A stretch of DNA of 64,000 nt, from positions 124,001 through 188,000 of the forward strand of contig NZ_VOBR01000005.1 of NCBI RefSeq assembly GCF_007845675.1. Direction: 5' to 3'. Within the stretch, counting starts at the first letter, position 1. Each line of letters opens with the position of its first letter. Below the pieces are notes generated by a model, which saw only the letters and a program-made list of their open reading frames with translations, was not told where the DNA came from and searched no databases. Shown here one piece after another: positions 43,929-52,754 of the stretch. The translations under genes were made by a program, and so were the position numbers. The DNA comes from Lentzea tibetensis. Its GTDB lineage: Bacteria; Actinomycetota; Actinomycetes; Mycobacteriales; Pseudonocardiaceae.

Positions 43929-46559
43929 TCACACCAGGACCGCGCTGAACTGCTCCCCCGCGGCGACGGCCAGCACGCCGCTGTTGAACTCGGGCGGAAT
44001 CGGCCGGTAATCGCCGCCCCAGCCGACCACGGTGCCGTCCACCTTCAACGCCAGCCCGTGCGTCTGTCCGAACGCGAACGCGGTGACGCCGCTCTTGGCC
44101 GCGGGCGGTATCGACAGCTGCTGCCAGATGTCGCTGCCCCAGCCGATGACCGAGCCGTCCGACTTCAACGCCAGGCTGCACGAAATCCCTCCGGCCACCG
44201 CGAGCACGCCGCTCTTGGCCACGGGCGGTACCGACGCCTCGCCGTCGCCGTCGTAGCCCCAGGCGACCACGGAGCCGTCCGACTTCAACGCCAGGCTGTG
44301 CTCGTTCTTGGCGGAGATCGCGGTGACGCCGCTCTTGGCGGCGGCCGGTATCGAGATCTCGTCGTACTCGTCGCTGCCCCACCCGATGACCGAGCCGTCC
44401 AACTTCAACGCCAGGTTGTGGTGGTAGCCGGCGGCGATCGCGACCACGCCGCTCTTGGCCGCGGGTGGTATGTCCAAGGTGCCGTAGAAGTTCGTGCCCC
44501 AGCCGATGACGGAACCGTCCTTCTTCAGCGCCAGGCTGTGGAACGCCCCGGCGGCGACCGCGATCACGCCGCTGGTGGCCGACGCGGGCACGTTCCGCTG
44601 CCGGTAGCTGTTGCCGCCGAACGCGACCACGGAGCCGTCCGACTTCAACGCCAGGGTGTGGTCGAGCCCGGAGGAGATCGCGACCACGCCGCTGGTGGCC
44701 GCCGCGGGCACGTTCAGCTGCCCGTAGGTGTTGTCGCCCCAGGCCTTGACGGCACCTCGGGCGACGGTCAGCTGCCGGGAGGAGGTCGCGGTCAGCGCAC
44801 CCGCGGTGACGGTGAGGGTGACGGTGTAGGTGCCCGGCGTCGTGAAGGCGTGCTCGAACTCGGGCGTCTGCGCGGTGACCTCGGGCGTGTTCTCACCGGG
44901 CTGGGTGACGCGCCAGGCCCACTTGTCCGGGTTGCCGCTGCTCTCGGCGCCGAAGTACACCGTCTCGCCGATCACGGGCTTGGGCCGCCGGACGGTGAGC
45001 TGGGTGATGCGCGGCGGTGTTGCCGGCGGCTCCACGGTCACCGCGGTCTCCGCACTCGACACCTGCGCTCCCGTGTCACCGGTGGCGGTGGCGCGCACGG
45101 TGAAGGTGCCGGGCTGCTGCCAGCGGTGGGTGACGGTCGCGCCGGTGGCCTCGGTCCCGTCGCCGAACGACCAGCGGGTGGTGGCGGTGCCGGTCGACGG
45201 CTGGAGCACCAGCGTCAGTTCGAACTCGTCGCCGACCACACCGCGGTTGCCCGGCTCGACCACGATGGCCGCCGTGGGGGTCGGCGCCGGCGGGGTCGGC
45301 GTCGGCGCGGGTTCCGTCCGGGTGGGCTGGATGATCTGTCCGGGGATGCCCAGGCCCGGTTTCTGCTTCTTGTTGTCGACCTTGCTCACCTGATCCGCCT
45401 GCGTGCGGTGGTCGGGTGTGGGCGTCGCGTCGCCTTCGGAGTGCTCGTCGGTGTACTTGGTGATGCTCCGGACGTCGCCCGCCAGGTCCAGCACGCCGGC
45501 CCTGTTGCTGTTGGGGTCGTTGAAGAACACGATGCCGTCGCGGGCGAGCAGCTCGAACCGGGTCGGGTGGTCGAAGAGCTGGTGCTGGGCGATCACCCGC
45601 GAGGTGGCGAGGTCGACGATCGTGGCCTGCCCGGTCGAGTAGTCGGGCACGACGGCGCGGTTCTGGACCTCGACCGGTGTCCCGAGATCGCTGCCGGGGG
45701 AACTGACGGTCACGGGCGCGCTGCACGAGCTGGTGTCGAACGCGCACACGATCACCGTGCCGCGGGTGCCCGACGCGACGACCAGTCGCGACCGGTCGGC
45801 GGAACCGCTGACGACCACCGCGTCGCCCGCCTGGAGATCCGCCCGCGCGGACCGGGTGACGGCGCCGGTGCCGGGGTCGATGAGCTCGGCCGTGCCGCGC
45901 TCGGGATCCACCAGTGCCGGCTGGTCACGGGTGATCGCCAGGCGGGCGCCGGACCGGGTGGCGGCGGAACGCGTCCGCCGTTCGTCTCCGCTCAGCCAGA
46001 CCAGGTCGCCGGTCTCGTCGTCGATCGCCCACAGGTGTCCGCGGCCGTCCACGACGGGGCCGTCCGGGGTGATCCGGGCGGCCAGCGGCTTCGGGTCGCC
46101 GCGGGGTGCCAGCGTGTCGGGGTCGACCGAGGCGACCGTTCCACTGTGGACGTCCACCTCGTAGAGCACGTGCGGCGCGGGCGCCACGGTCAGCCCGTCG
46201 CCCGCGGGCAGGACGGTCACCGGCGGGGAGATCTGCTCGGTGGCGCTGTCGATCCGCCTCAGCTCACCGGTCGCCCGGTTCAGGACGTGGGCGGCGCTGC
46301 CGTGCTGGGTGAGGCTCAGCGAGCTGCCGGGCGGGGCGACCGGCAACCGGGCCGTCACCTCGGCGGTGGCGCCGTCCACCAGCGTGGCCTGGCCGGCCTG
46401 GGTGGAGGCCAGCCAGATCGCGCCGGAGTGCATCCGCACCTGCGAGGTGTCGTACCCCGCCCCCACGACGAGAACGCCCGCGACGGTCGCGGCGACGGCG
46501 GCGAGCGCGGTCAGGATCAGGGTGCGCCGCGTCCGCCGTCGTGTGGTCAGGGATTTCAT
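43929..46559 (-). CDS. Membrane-anchored protein with beta-propeller, PKD and RCC1-repeat domains
   Basis: An 876-residue protein. A basic N terminus (KSLTTRRRTRRTLILTALAA) leads into one membrane helix (about 12-35). A WD/YVTN-like beta-propeller region (about 45-360), a Pro/Thr linker (about 385-420), and two PKD-like domains (TTRWSFGDGTEATGATVTHRW and TPGTYTVTLTV) follow, and the protein ends in a seven-bladed RCC1 propeller. The RCC1 repeats are 37-40 residues with LALKSDGSVIGWG as the core; the first blade is closed by the last strand. The start overlaps the previous stop (ATGA). It is the fourth gene of the MoxR-DUF58-transglutaminase operon and probably displays its propeller outside the cell. 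Confidence 0.85.
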   Translation of the reverse strand: MKSLTTRRRTRRTLILTALAAVAATVAGVLVVGAGYDTSQVRMHSGAIWLASTQAGQATLVDGATAEVTARLPVAPPGSSLSLTQHGSAAHVLNRATGELRRIDSATEQISPPVTVLPAGDGLTVAPAPHVLYEVDVHSGTVASVDPDTLAPRGDPKPLAARITPDGPVVDGRGHLWAIDDETGDLVWLSGDERRTRSAATRSGARLAITRDQPALVDPERGTAELIDPGTGAVTRSARADLQAGDAVVVSGSADRSRLVVASGTRGTVIVCAFDTSSCSAPVTVSSPGSDLGTPVEVQNRAVVPDYSTGQATIVDLATSRVIAQHQLFDHPTRFELLARDGIVFFNDPNSNRAGVLDLAGDVRSITKYTDEHSEGDATPTPDHRTQADQVSKVDNKKQKPGLGIPGQIIQPTRTEPAPTPTPPAPTPTAAIVVEPGNRGVVGDEFELTLVLQPSTGTATTRWSFGDGTEATGATVTHRWQQPGTFTVRATATGDTGAQVSSAETAVTVEPPATPPRITQLTVRRPKPVIGETVYFGAESSGNPDKWAWRVTQPGENTPEVTAQTPEFEHAFTTPGTYTVTLTVTAGALTATSSRQLTVARGAVKAWGDNTYGQLNVPAAATSGVVAISSGLDHTLALKSDGSVVAFGGNSYRQRNVPASATSGVIAVAAGAFHSLALKKDGSVIGWGTNFYGTLDIPPAAKSGVVAIAAGYHHNLALKLDGSVIGWGSDEYDEISIPAAAKSGVTAISAKNEHSLALKSDGSVVAWGYDGDGEASVPPVAKSGVLAVAGGISCSLALKSDGSVIGWGSDIWQQLSIPPAAKSGVTAFAFGQTHGLALKVDGTVVGWGGDYRPIPPEFNSGVLAVAAGEQFSAVLV
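43932..44756 (-). repeat. RCC1-encoding tandem repeats (about 120 bp)
   Basis: About six full units of 111-120 bp inside the RCC1-repeat gene, each encoding xxALKxDGSVxGWG with conserved DNA around the Asp-Gly-Ser codons. The similarity at DNA level between units suggests fairly recent internal duplication or gene conversion. They are coding repeats, not a CRISPR array. Confidence 0.85.
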
Positions 46560-48850
46560 CGGTACCGTCCCATTTCCAGGCCTTCCCGTGCCTGTCGCCG
46601 TTGGCGCGTCACGCGCCACGCCGTCCACAGCGGACGTGGGTCCACCGCCGCGCGGAGCCGGGCCGCGGACGTGCGTCGGGGGTAGAGCTCGGTGTGCAGT
46701 TGTGCCACCAGGCGCCAGGCCTGTTCGGCGTCGGAGCGGTCGAGGTGCTCGGGTGCGTAGACCGCTGTGGTGGCCAGTGCCGCCGAGGCTTCGACCGAGT
46801 GTGCCGCAGCGCCGAGGCCGAGGCGGACGTGTTGGGCAACTTCGTGGAAGGTCAGCGACACCGGCGGTGTGATGCCGCGTTCGGTCAGCCGGTCGGTCAG
46901 TTCGTGCCAGGCGCCGAGCACCTGCGCGGCGTGGCCGGGGTCGAGGCGTCTGCGTCGGCGCCGGTGCGCCTTGACGAACGTGATGCCCCCGCAGCCGAGC
47001 ACGACCAGCAGGAGCGACGCGGGCAGGACCAGCGCGCTGCTGCGCAGGACGGTGTTCCAGTCGAGCCCCGGCCCGTCCCCCGGCCCGGCGGGCTCCGCCG
47101 AGGCGGGCGGGGCGACCGCCAGCACGGTGGTGGACGGGGTGGGTCGCGGCGGAACCACTTGGGGGACCCCGGACGGTCGCGGTGGCGGGCGCTCGTTGTC
47201 CGGGGTGGTGGGTTCGAAGGCGACCCAGCCGTAGTCAGCGAAGTGCACCTCGGGCCACGCGTGGGCGTCGGCGGTGGTGACCGGGAAGGCGCCGTCCTGG
47301 TAGTCGCGCAGGCGGTAGCCGACCGCGACCCTGGCCGGATAGCCCCATGCTCGGGCGAGCACGGTGAACGCCGCGGCGTGCTGTTCGGCGTATCCGGTTC
47401 CGGTGTCCCTGTCGGTCAGCAGGCGGGTGATCGCGGCGTAGGAGTGTCCGGGCGGCCGGTCCAGCTCGTACGACTGGGAGCCGAGCCGGTCTTCGAGTGC
47501 CGTCAGCCGGTCGTACGGGGTGGACCCGGCGCCTGCGGCCCGCTGGGCCTCCTCGCGCAGGGGTTCGGGCATGCCGGCGGGCAGCTCACGGGCACGCGCG
47601 TCCTCCGGTGCCTTGGTGCTCGGCAGAGCGAGCGGCAGTCCCTCGTCCCGGCTGCTGACCTCTCCCGTCAGGTCGTAGCTGAGCCCGTACAGGCTCGGTG
47701 TGGCGCTGACCACCACGCCCGAGCTCGGGTCGAACCCGAGCCTGCCCGCGCTGTCCCCGCCCGCGGCCAGCCGGGACGGCCAGCCGAGCACCGGCAGGTG
47801 CGGGCCGGAGAGCTCCTGCAGTTCGACGCGGGCCGTCACCGGCCGGCTGCGGGTCAGTGCGGGGTCGACGGACAGGTGGCTCCCGGCGACGCGGTAGGTG
47901 TCCGCCGAGGTCCAGGTGGTGCCGTCGAACACGTCCAGCGCGGCGGTGCGCACCCGGTCGACCCCGTCCGCGGCATCGCGGTCGATCCGCACGGTGAACA
48001 GCGTGCGCGGCGGATCCTCGATCAGCTGGCTCTTCAGCGTGGCCAGCGGGGTGAGGGTGTCGGTGCTGGTGATCGGCGGTGCGAGCACGTCGCGGGGGTC
48101 GAAGCGGTGCTGACCGGACGCCAGGGGGAGCACCTGCCCGCCGACGATGCCGAACAGCGCGCTGACGGCGACCATCAGGCCCGCGGTGACGAGCGCGGCC
48201 ACGGGCAGGGATCGCTGCCGGTCGATGCGCACCGCGTCGCCGCCGGTGCCGCGGTGGGCGCGGATCGCGATCAGGGACAGGGCGGCCGTCAGGAACACGA
48301 CGGTGGCGGTCGCGTGCCCGCCTGCCTGGTTGCCGACGACGAGCAGGGCGAACAGGAAAGCGAGCAGCGGAGGAACCAGTGGCGCCAGGACGTTCCGCGT
48401 CCGCAGGACGATGGCGACCGCCGAGAACGCCGCCGCCCACACGACGAGCACTGGCGCCACCAGCAGTTCGCCCCACGGGTCGGCGGGCACCGCCACGGTG
48501 AGCATGCGGTTCCAGCCGTGGAGCGCCCCGTCGAGCACCGCCGCGCCGGTGCGGCTGGTCGGCAGGCCGTACCGCACGGTGTCGCCGAACACCCCGTAGA
48601 CGGTGACCAGTGCGAGTCCCGCGACGGCCAGGAGCGGTGTCGCCAGGGCACGCCAGCGGCACAGCGCCGCGACCCCCGCCGTCACGCCGCCGACGAGACA
48701 CGCGAGCCCCAGCACCGGAAGGTGGCCGAGTGTCGCGAAGAACCCGCGGTACACCAGGGCGCCTGCCGCGGACGCTACCAACGCCAGCACCACCTCGGCC
48801 AGCGCGACAGCGGGCACGAGACCGGTGAGCTTCCGCCAGGCCGGTGTCAT
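46556..48850 (-). CDS. TgpA-like transglutaminase-domain membrane protein lacking the catalytic Cys
   Basis: A 764-residue membrane protein. Residues 1-215 contain about six hydrophobic helices (DUF3488-like), followed by an outer region, a transglutaminase-like domain (about 470-565), another helix near 600 and a cytoplasmic tail. In TgpA enzymes the Cys lies in GFCEHYASAF; here the equivalent is GYAEQHAAAF, so the Cys is replaced by Ala. The His motif TTADAHAWPEVHF and YGWVAFEPT remain. The domain is therefore probably a binding module and not an enzyme. It overlaps the DUF58 gene start and the RCC1 gene start by four bases each. Confidence 0.88.
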   Translation of the reverse strand: MTPAWRKLTGLVPAVALAEVVLALVASAAGALVYRGFFATLGHLPVLGLACLVGGVTAGVAALCRWRALATPLLAVAGLALVTVYGVFGDTVRYGLPTSRTGAAVLDGALHGWNRMLTVAVPADPWGELLVAPVLVVWAAAFSAVAIVLRTRNVLAPLVPPLLAFLFALLVVGNQAGGHATATVVFLTAALSLIAIRAHRGTGGDAVRIDRQRSLPVAALVTAGLMVAVSALFGIVGGQVLPLASGQHRFDPRDVLAPPITSTDTLTPLATLKSQLIEDPPRTLFTVRIDRDAADGVDRVRTAALDVFDGTTWTSADTYRVAGSHLSVDPALTRSRPVTARVELQELSGPHLPVLGWPSRLAAGGDSAGRLGFDPSSGVVVSATPSLYGLSYDLTGEVSSRDEGLPLALPSTKAPEDARARELPAGMPEPLREEAQRAAGAGSTPYDRLTALEDRLGSQSYELDRPPGHSYAAITRLLTDRDTGTGYAEQHAAAFTVLARAWGYPARVAVGYRLRDYQDGAFPVTTADAHAWPEVHFADYGWVAFEPTTPDNERPPPRPSGVPQVVPPRPTPSTTVLAVAPPASAEPAGPGDGPGLDWNTVLRSSALVLPASLLLVVLGCGGITFVKAHRRRRRRLDPGHAAQVLGAWHELTDRLTERGITPPVSLTFHEVAQHVRLGLGAAAHSVEASAALATTAVYAPEHLDRSDAEQAWRLVAQLHTELYPRRTSAARLRAAVDPRPLWTAWRVTRQRRQAREGLEMGRYR

Positions 48851-50004
48851 CGCAGCACCAGCCGGTTCCAGGCGGCGGCGAACTGCTCGCTCGTCGGCGC
48901 GGCGACCGCGAGCACGCCGCGAGGCCTCGCGACCGGCCCGGACTCCGCCGCGACCAGCTGGGCGAGGCCGACCGAGAGGAACCTGGGGCGCAACAACATC
49001 AGCAGCTGCGCCAGTTCGGTGTCCACCCGGCCGGTGACCACGGTCAGCGCGACGCCCTGGGTGTTGGAGACCACGTCCCGAACCCGGTCGGGCAGTGCCG
49101 CCAGCCCTCGGTCGGCACCGGATTTGTCCACAGTGGACAGGAGTTCCAGCGACGTGCCGAGGCCTCCGCTCGACTCCCCTTCCACCGCACCGGTCGTGCG
49201 CAGCCGAACCGGCAGCCCGGCGCGTTCGGCCGCCACGCAGAACGAGGCGGCCACGCGCACCGCGTCCTCGAACAGGGACGCGGTGTAGGGCGCGGCACTG
49301 GTGTCGAGCACGACCAGCTGCCGCGGTTCGTCGGGGACCACCACGTGACGGGACATCACCGTGCCGGTGCGAGCCGTTGCGCCCCAGTGGATGTGGCGCC
49401 AGTCGTCACCCTGCACGTACTCCCGCAGGCTGTGGAACGCCACCCCGCCCGGCGGAGCGCTGCTGGCCGTCTGCCCTTCCGCGTCCTGCGGGCCGCCGAC
49501 CGCGATGGTGGCCAGCGGGTGCACGCGCGGGTAGACGTGCACGACCAGCTCGCCACCGCACGCGCGGCCGCGGTGCATCAGCCGCAACGGGTCGGAGTGC
49601 CCCAGCTCCACCGGGGGAATCAGGTAGCGGCCGCGCCGGGCGACCGGCAACGGATATCCGACCGTGCAACTGCTTCCGCCGGCCAGCGCCGGTACGGGCA
49701 CGGTGGTGCGGCGTCCGCCGACGGTCTCGGTGACCATCAGCGGTGGGCTGCGGCGGCTGCCCACGTTCGTCACGGTCAACGTCCCCTGGGCGGTGCCGCC
49801 TTCGAACACGCGCCGCGGCCGGACCTCCCGCACGACCGTCAGCCGGGGCGCGGCGACCAGCCAGGCCGCGGCCACCAGCACCGTGCCCGCCGCGGCGAGA
49901 CCGAGTGTCACCAGTTCCGGGTAGTCGGCCTGCGTTCCGGCGAGCACCAGGCCGACGGCGACGGCCGCCATCCCCGCGCCGGTCTTGGTCAGCACCGCGC
50001 TCAC
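48847..50004 (-). CDS. DUF58 protein with membrane anchor
   Basis: A 385-residue protein with one or two N-terminal helices (GMAAVAVGLVLAG, AAAGTVLVAAAWLVAA) and the DUF58 signature YVQGDDWRHIHWGATARTGT, followed by a von-Willebrand-A-like fold (QLVVLDTSAAPY). DUF58 proteins accompany MoxR ATPases, which are thought to act as chaperones on VWA-like partners. The GTG at 50004 overlaps the MoxR stop (GTGA). Confidence 0.9.
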   Translation of the reverse strand: MSAVLTKTGAGMAAVAVGLVLAGTQADYPELVTLGLAAAGTVLVAAAWLVAAPRLTVVREVRPRRVFEGGTAQGTLTVTNVGSRRSPPLMVTETVGGRRTTVPVPALAGGSSCTVGYPLPVARRGRYLIPPVELGHSDPLRLMHRGRACGGELVVHVYPRVHPLATIAVGGPQDAEGQTASSAPPGGVAFHSLREYVQGDDWRHIHWGATARTGTVMSRHVVVPDEPRQLVVLDTSAAPYTASLFEDAVRVAASFCVAAERAGLPVRLRTTGAVEGESSGGLGTSLELLSTVDKSGADRGLAALPDRVRDVVSNTQGVALTVVTGRVDTELAQLLMLLRPRFLSVGLAQLVAAESGPVARPRGVLAVAAPTSEQFAAAWNRLVLR

Positions 50005-50957
50005 CGACCGGCCGGCACCGGCGCGGTGGCCAGGACGTCCAGGAGAACGGACTCGGTCGTCCGCTGCTGGATCCGCGCTTCCGGGGTGAGCAACAACCGG
50101 TGGTTGAGCACCGGCACCGCCACCGACTTGACGTCGTCCGCGGTCACGAAAGGGCGTCCGGCGGACAATGCGTAGGCCTGCGCCGCCGTCACCAGTGCGA
50201 TGCCGCCGCGGGGACTCACCCCGAGCTCGACATCGGGATGCACCCTGGTCGCCCGAATCACGCGGGCGACGTATTCCCTGAGGTTGTCGGCGACCTGCTG
50301 ATCGCGCACCGCCCGAATCATCAGGCGCAGATCGTCGAGCTCCATCACGGATTTCAGTTCCTCGGGGCGACGCCGGGTGACGCCGTAGGACAGAATGCTG
50401 ACCTCGTCGGCCAACTCCTCCGGATAACCGATGCTGATGCGCATCATGAACCGGTCCAGCTGGGCTTCCGGGAGCGCGTAGGTGCCCTGGTGCTCCACCG
50501 GGTTCTGCGTGGCGATGCACAGAAAGGGATAGGGCACCGGCACCGGACGGCCGTCGACCGTCACCTGTCCCTCGGCCATCACCTCGAGCAGCGCCGACTG
50601 GGTCTTCGGCGAGGCGCGGTTGATCTCGTCCCCCAGCAGGATGTTGGTGAAGACCGGCCCCTGCCTGAACTCGAACTTCGCCCTGCCCTGGTCGTACACC
50701 TGCACGCCGGTCACGTCGGACGGCAGCAGGTCGGGGGTGAACTGGATCCTCTTCACCTCGGCACCCGCGACCGAACGGGCGATCGCCTTGGCCAGTGACG
50801 TCTTCGCCACTCCGGGGACGTCCTCGATCAGCAAATGCCCCTCGGCGAGCAGGCACACCAGCGCCAGCCGGACCACCTCGGGCTTTCCGCGGATGAAGTC
50901 CTCGACATTCGCGGACAGCGCCTCGAACCGACGCTGAAAAATTGCCGCATCGGACAC
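50001..50957 (-). CDS. MoxR-type AAA+ ATPase
   Basis: A 318-residue AAA+ ATPase of the MoxR family. Walker A is HLLIEDVPGVAKTSLAKAIA, Walker B and sensor are NILLGDEINRASPKTQSALL, and the late motif ATQNPVEHQGTYALPEAQLD is characteristic. MoxR proteins remodel VWA-domain partners. GTG 50957 is chosen because the family begins there and GGGG lies upstream; GTG 50996 would add 13 residues. It heads a tightly overlapping four-gene unit (MoxR, DUF58, TgpA-like, RCC1). Confidence 0.93.
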   Translation of the reverse strand: MSDAAIFQRRFEALSANVEDFIRGKPEVVRLALVCLLAEGHLLIEDVPGVAKTSLAKAIARSVAGAEVKRIQFTPDLLPSDVTGVQVYDQGRAKFEFRQGPVFTNILLGDEINRASPKTQSALLEVMAEGQVTVDGRPVPVPYPFLCIATQNPVEHQGTYALPEAQLDRFMMRISIGYPEELADEVSILSYGVTRRRPEELKSVMELDDLRLMIRAVRDQQVADNLREYVARVIRATRVHPDVELGVSPRGGIALVTAAQAYALSAGRPFVTADDVKSVAVPVLNHRLLLTPEARIQQRTTESVLLDVLATAPVPAGR

Positions 50958-51020
50958 TTCATCGTCCCCCTCGTACCCGCACCGGCGATCACTCACCCCA
51001 TCTCGTGAACAATAGGGCGG

Positions 51021-52328
51021 TCAGTGGATCGGCGATCGCAGCGCCGCGTTGAGCCGGGGGTGGACGTCGCGCACCGCGGGGTGGTCGCGCTCGCGGCCGA
51101 GGAAACGAGCCAGGCGCTTCAGGTCCTGCCGGACGGTCGCCGAGTCGACCAGGTCGGCGGCGTCGAGCACCCGCGTGGTCAGTGCGCTCGCGTGCTCGAT
51201 CTCGCCGGCCGCGGCGTAGGCCAGCGCCCGGCGGGCACCGAAGCGCGCGTGCGTGCGGTGTGCGGTGTCGGGCACCAGGGACAGCTGCCGGTCGAGCACG
51301 TCCGCGGCCTGCCGCGACTGGCCGAGATCGTGCAGGCACCAGGCCGTCACCAGGCTGTTCAGGTCCGCCCCGCTGACCGACGCCGAGCCGATCGCCATGC
51401 CGCCGGACGCGTTCTCCCCGGCCTTGTCGAGCAGTCCGGCCGCGCGGTCGAGCGCCCGCTGGCAGCTGTCGTAGTCGCAGGCCAGCGCGTGCCCCTGCGC
51501 CTCGCGCAGCGCGGCGAGACCTTGCACGCGCGGCGACATCCCCGGCGCGGCCTGCGCCTGCTGGGCCAGGTCGATGGTGCCCGCGGCGTCGTCCCGGTAG
51601 AGCGTGATCAGCGCCTGCCTGATCAGCGAGTACGTGGCCAGCTCGGTGTCGCCCGCCGCGGCGCCCATCTCCACCGCGTTGCGGGTCCACCACATCGCGC
51701 CCCGGTCGTCACCGGCCTCCTGGGCCATCCACCCGGCGTACTCGCTGTACCGGGCGGCCAGCCGCAGCAGGTGCTCGCGCGACGGCGAGGCCGCCGTGCT
51801 CGCCATGCCGCGCAGGGTGTGGGTGTGGACGGTCACCATCGGCAGCACCACGCTGGGACTCGTGGTCTGCCCCAACTGCCGGACCTGTTCGAAGAGCGAT
51901 CGGAACGCCGCCAGCGCACCGTCGTGTTGAGCGGCCGCCGATGCGGCTCGCGGGGTGCCGAGTGTCAGCCCCAGCAGCGAGGCCGCGCCCGTCGCGATCG
52001 CCTCGCGCCGAGGCATCGGGACCATCCAGCTCGACCCGTCCGGTGCCATGCTCATCACCCACACTTCGCCGTCGCGCTCGGCCGCGACGGCTGCGGGCGG
52101 GCTCTCGGGCGTGGGCGTGTCCACCAAGGCGACCAGGCGCCCCCCAGCTTCGAGTACCGCGTCACAGCGCCGGGCCAGATCAACACCTGGTTGCTTGGTT
52201 CCAGTCTCGATCTTGCCCAGATAGCCCTTGCTGTAGTGGACCTGCTTGGCCAGCGTCGCCAGCGACAACCCCGCGGCCGTCCTGCGGCGCCGCAGTTCCA
52301 CACCAAAGGCATCCGACTGCTCAGCCAT
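51021..52328 (-). CDS. XRE-family regulator with TPR-like sensor region
   Basis: A 435-residue regulator. Residues 5-60 form an XRE helix-turn-helix (GVELRRRRTAAGLSLATLAK, HYSKGYLGKIETGTKQPG). Residues about 100-430 are helical repeats of TPR type (WMAQEAGDDRGAMWWTRNAVEM and similar). It precedes moxR on the same strand by 63 bases and could control that operon. Its upstream region of about 425 bases is highly structured. The ligand is unknown. Confidence 0.88.
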   Translation of the reverse strand: MAEQSDAFGVELRRRRTAAGLSLATLAKQVHYSKGYLGKIETGTKQPGVDLARRCDAVLEAGGRLVALVDTPTPESPPAAVAAERDGEVWVMSMAPDGSSWMVPMPRREAIATGAASLLGLTLGTPRAASAAAQHDGALAAFRSLFEQVRQLGQTTSPSVVLPMVTVHTHTLRGMASTAASPSREHLLRLAARYSEYAGWMAQEAGDDRGAMWWTRNAVEMGAAAGDTELATYSLIRQALITLYRDDAAGTIDLAQQAQAAPGMSPRVQGLAALREAQGHALACDYDSCQRALDRAAGLLDKAGENASGGMAIGSASVSGADLNSLVTAWCLHDLGQSRQAADVLDRQLSLVPDTAHRTHARFGARRALAYAAAGEIEHASALTTRVLDAADLVDSATVRQDLKRLARFLGRERDHPAVRDVHPRLNAALRSPIH

Positions 52329-52565
52329 GAGTCCCCCAGCGACCGGTGAATCGACCGTTGCAGACTACTTAGCCCGGACATCGAAGGCCCAGCCCTCGAC
52401 GTCGGCCCTGGCAGACCCATGACTGCACACCGATGAGTCTGATCGGCCGTCCGCCCGAATCCCAGGCGTCTCCCGTCGCCTCCGCGGCCAGGAGACGGGA
52501 GACCCCTGCCCTGCCGCTCCGGGCGGAGCCATGCTGAGACCACGACGGGGCCACGACGGCCCGCC

Positions 52566-52596
52566 GGGTTCTGGGGGGAACTGGGGGAACTGGGGG
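52566..52596 (+). other. G-quadruplex-forming motif
   Basis: Four guanine runs (GGG, GGGGGG, GGGGG, GGGGG) are separated by four-base loops (ttct, aact, aact), with the unit CTGGGGG-AA repeated three times. In vitro such sequence readily forms a quadruplex; it lies upstream of the TetR operon on the coding strand. Confidence 0.6.
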
Positions 52597-52599
52597 TGT

Positions 52600-52634
52600 G
52601 GCAGCAGGGCCGGGCTTCGGCCCGGCCTGCTGCC
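52600..52634 (+). promoter_or_regulatory. TTCG-tetraloop hairpin
   Basis: GGCAGCAG-G-GCCGGGC and GCCCGGC-CTGCTGCC form a 15-bp stem with one bulged G and a TTCG loop. It is followed by no T-run but by a ribosome site 20 bases later. It could be an attenuator or a leader RNA structure. Confidence 0.6.
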
Positions 52635-52665
52635 GCACATCTGCGCCGGTCGACGGGGAGGCAAC

Positions 52666-52728
52666 GTGAGAGACGACTGGCAGGGCGCGGTCGCGGTCGT
52701 GGTCACCGAAGCGGGCCCTTGTAATTGA
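52666..52728 (+). CDS. Candidate 20-residue leader or precursor peptide
   Basis: GTG with GGGGAGG four bases upstream opens a 20-codon ORF (VRDDWQGAV through to EAGPCN) whose stop lies inside the TetR palindrome. The Shine-Dalgarno match is better than that of many genes here. It could be a leader peptide or a small peptide gene, or chance. Nothing similar is known to me. Confidence 0.3.
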   Translation: MRDDWQGAVAVVVTEAGPCN

Positions 52729-52745
52729 GTTGAGCTCAACTTAAT
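52724..52745. promoter_or_regulatory. TetR operator palindrome
   Basis: ATTGAGTTGAG and CTCAACTTAAT form a 22-bp palindrome with one mismatch (perfect core AGTTGAGCTCAACT), ending 9 bases before the TetR ATG. It is almost certainly the autoregulatory site. Confidence 0.75.
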
Positions 52746-52754
52746 CTTACTGCC

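Larger units (their letters stand above)
52329..52754. other. Long structured intergenic region
   Basis: 426 bases between the XRE-TPR gene and the divergent TetR gene. It holds a G-quadruplex motif (52566-52596), a TTCG-capped hairpin (52600-52634), a mini-ORF with a good ribosome site (52666-52728) and a TetR palindrome (52724-52745). The left part, 52329-52560, shows nothing I can name. Longer antisense frames here are spurious. Confidence 0.6.

Noticed and set aside
44050-44750. Regularly spaced DNA repeats that could suggest a CRISPR array
   Set aside because: Units are about 120 bp, continuous and in frame; they encode RCC1 blades.
46541-49288. A 915-codon plus-strand frame over the TgpA-like gene
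   Set aside because: Antisense shadow without domains or ribosome site.
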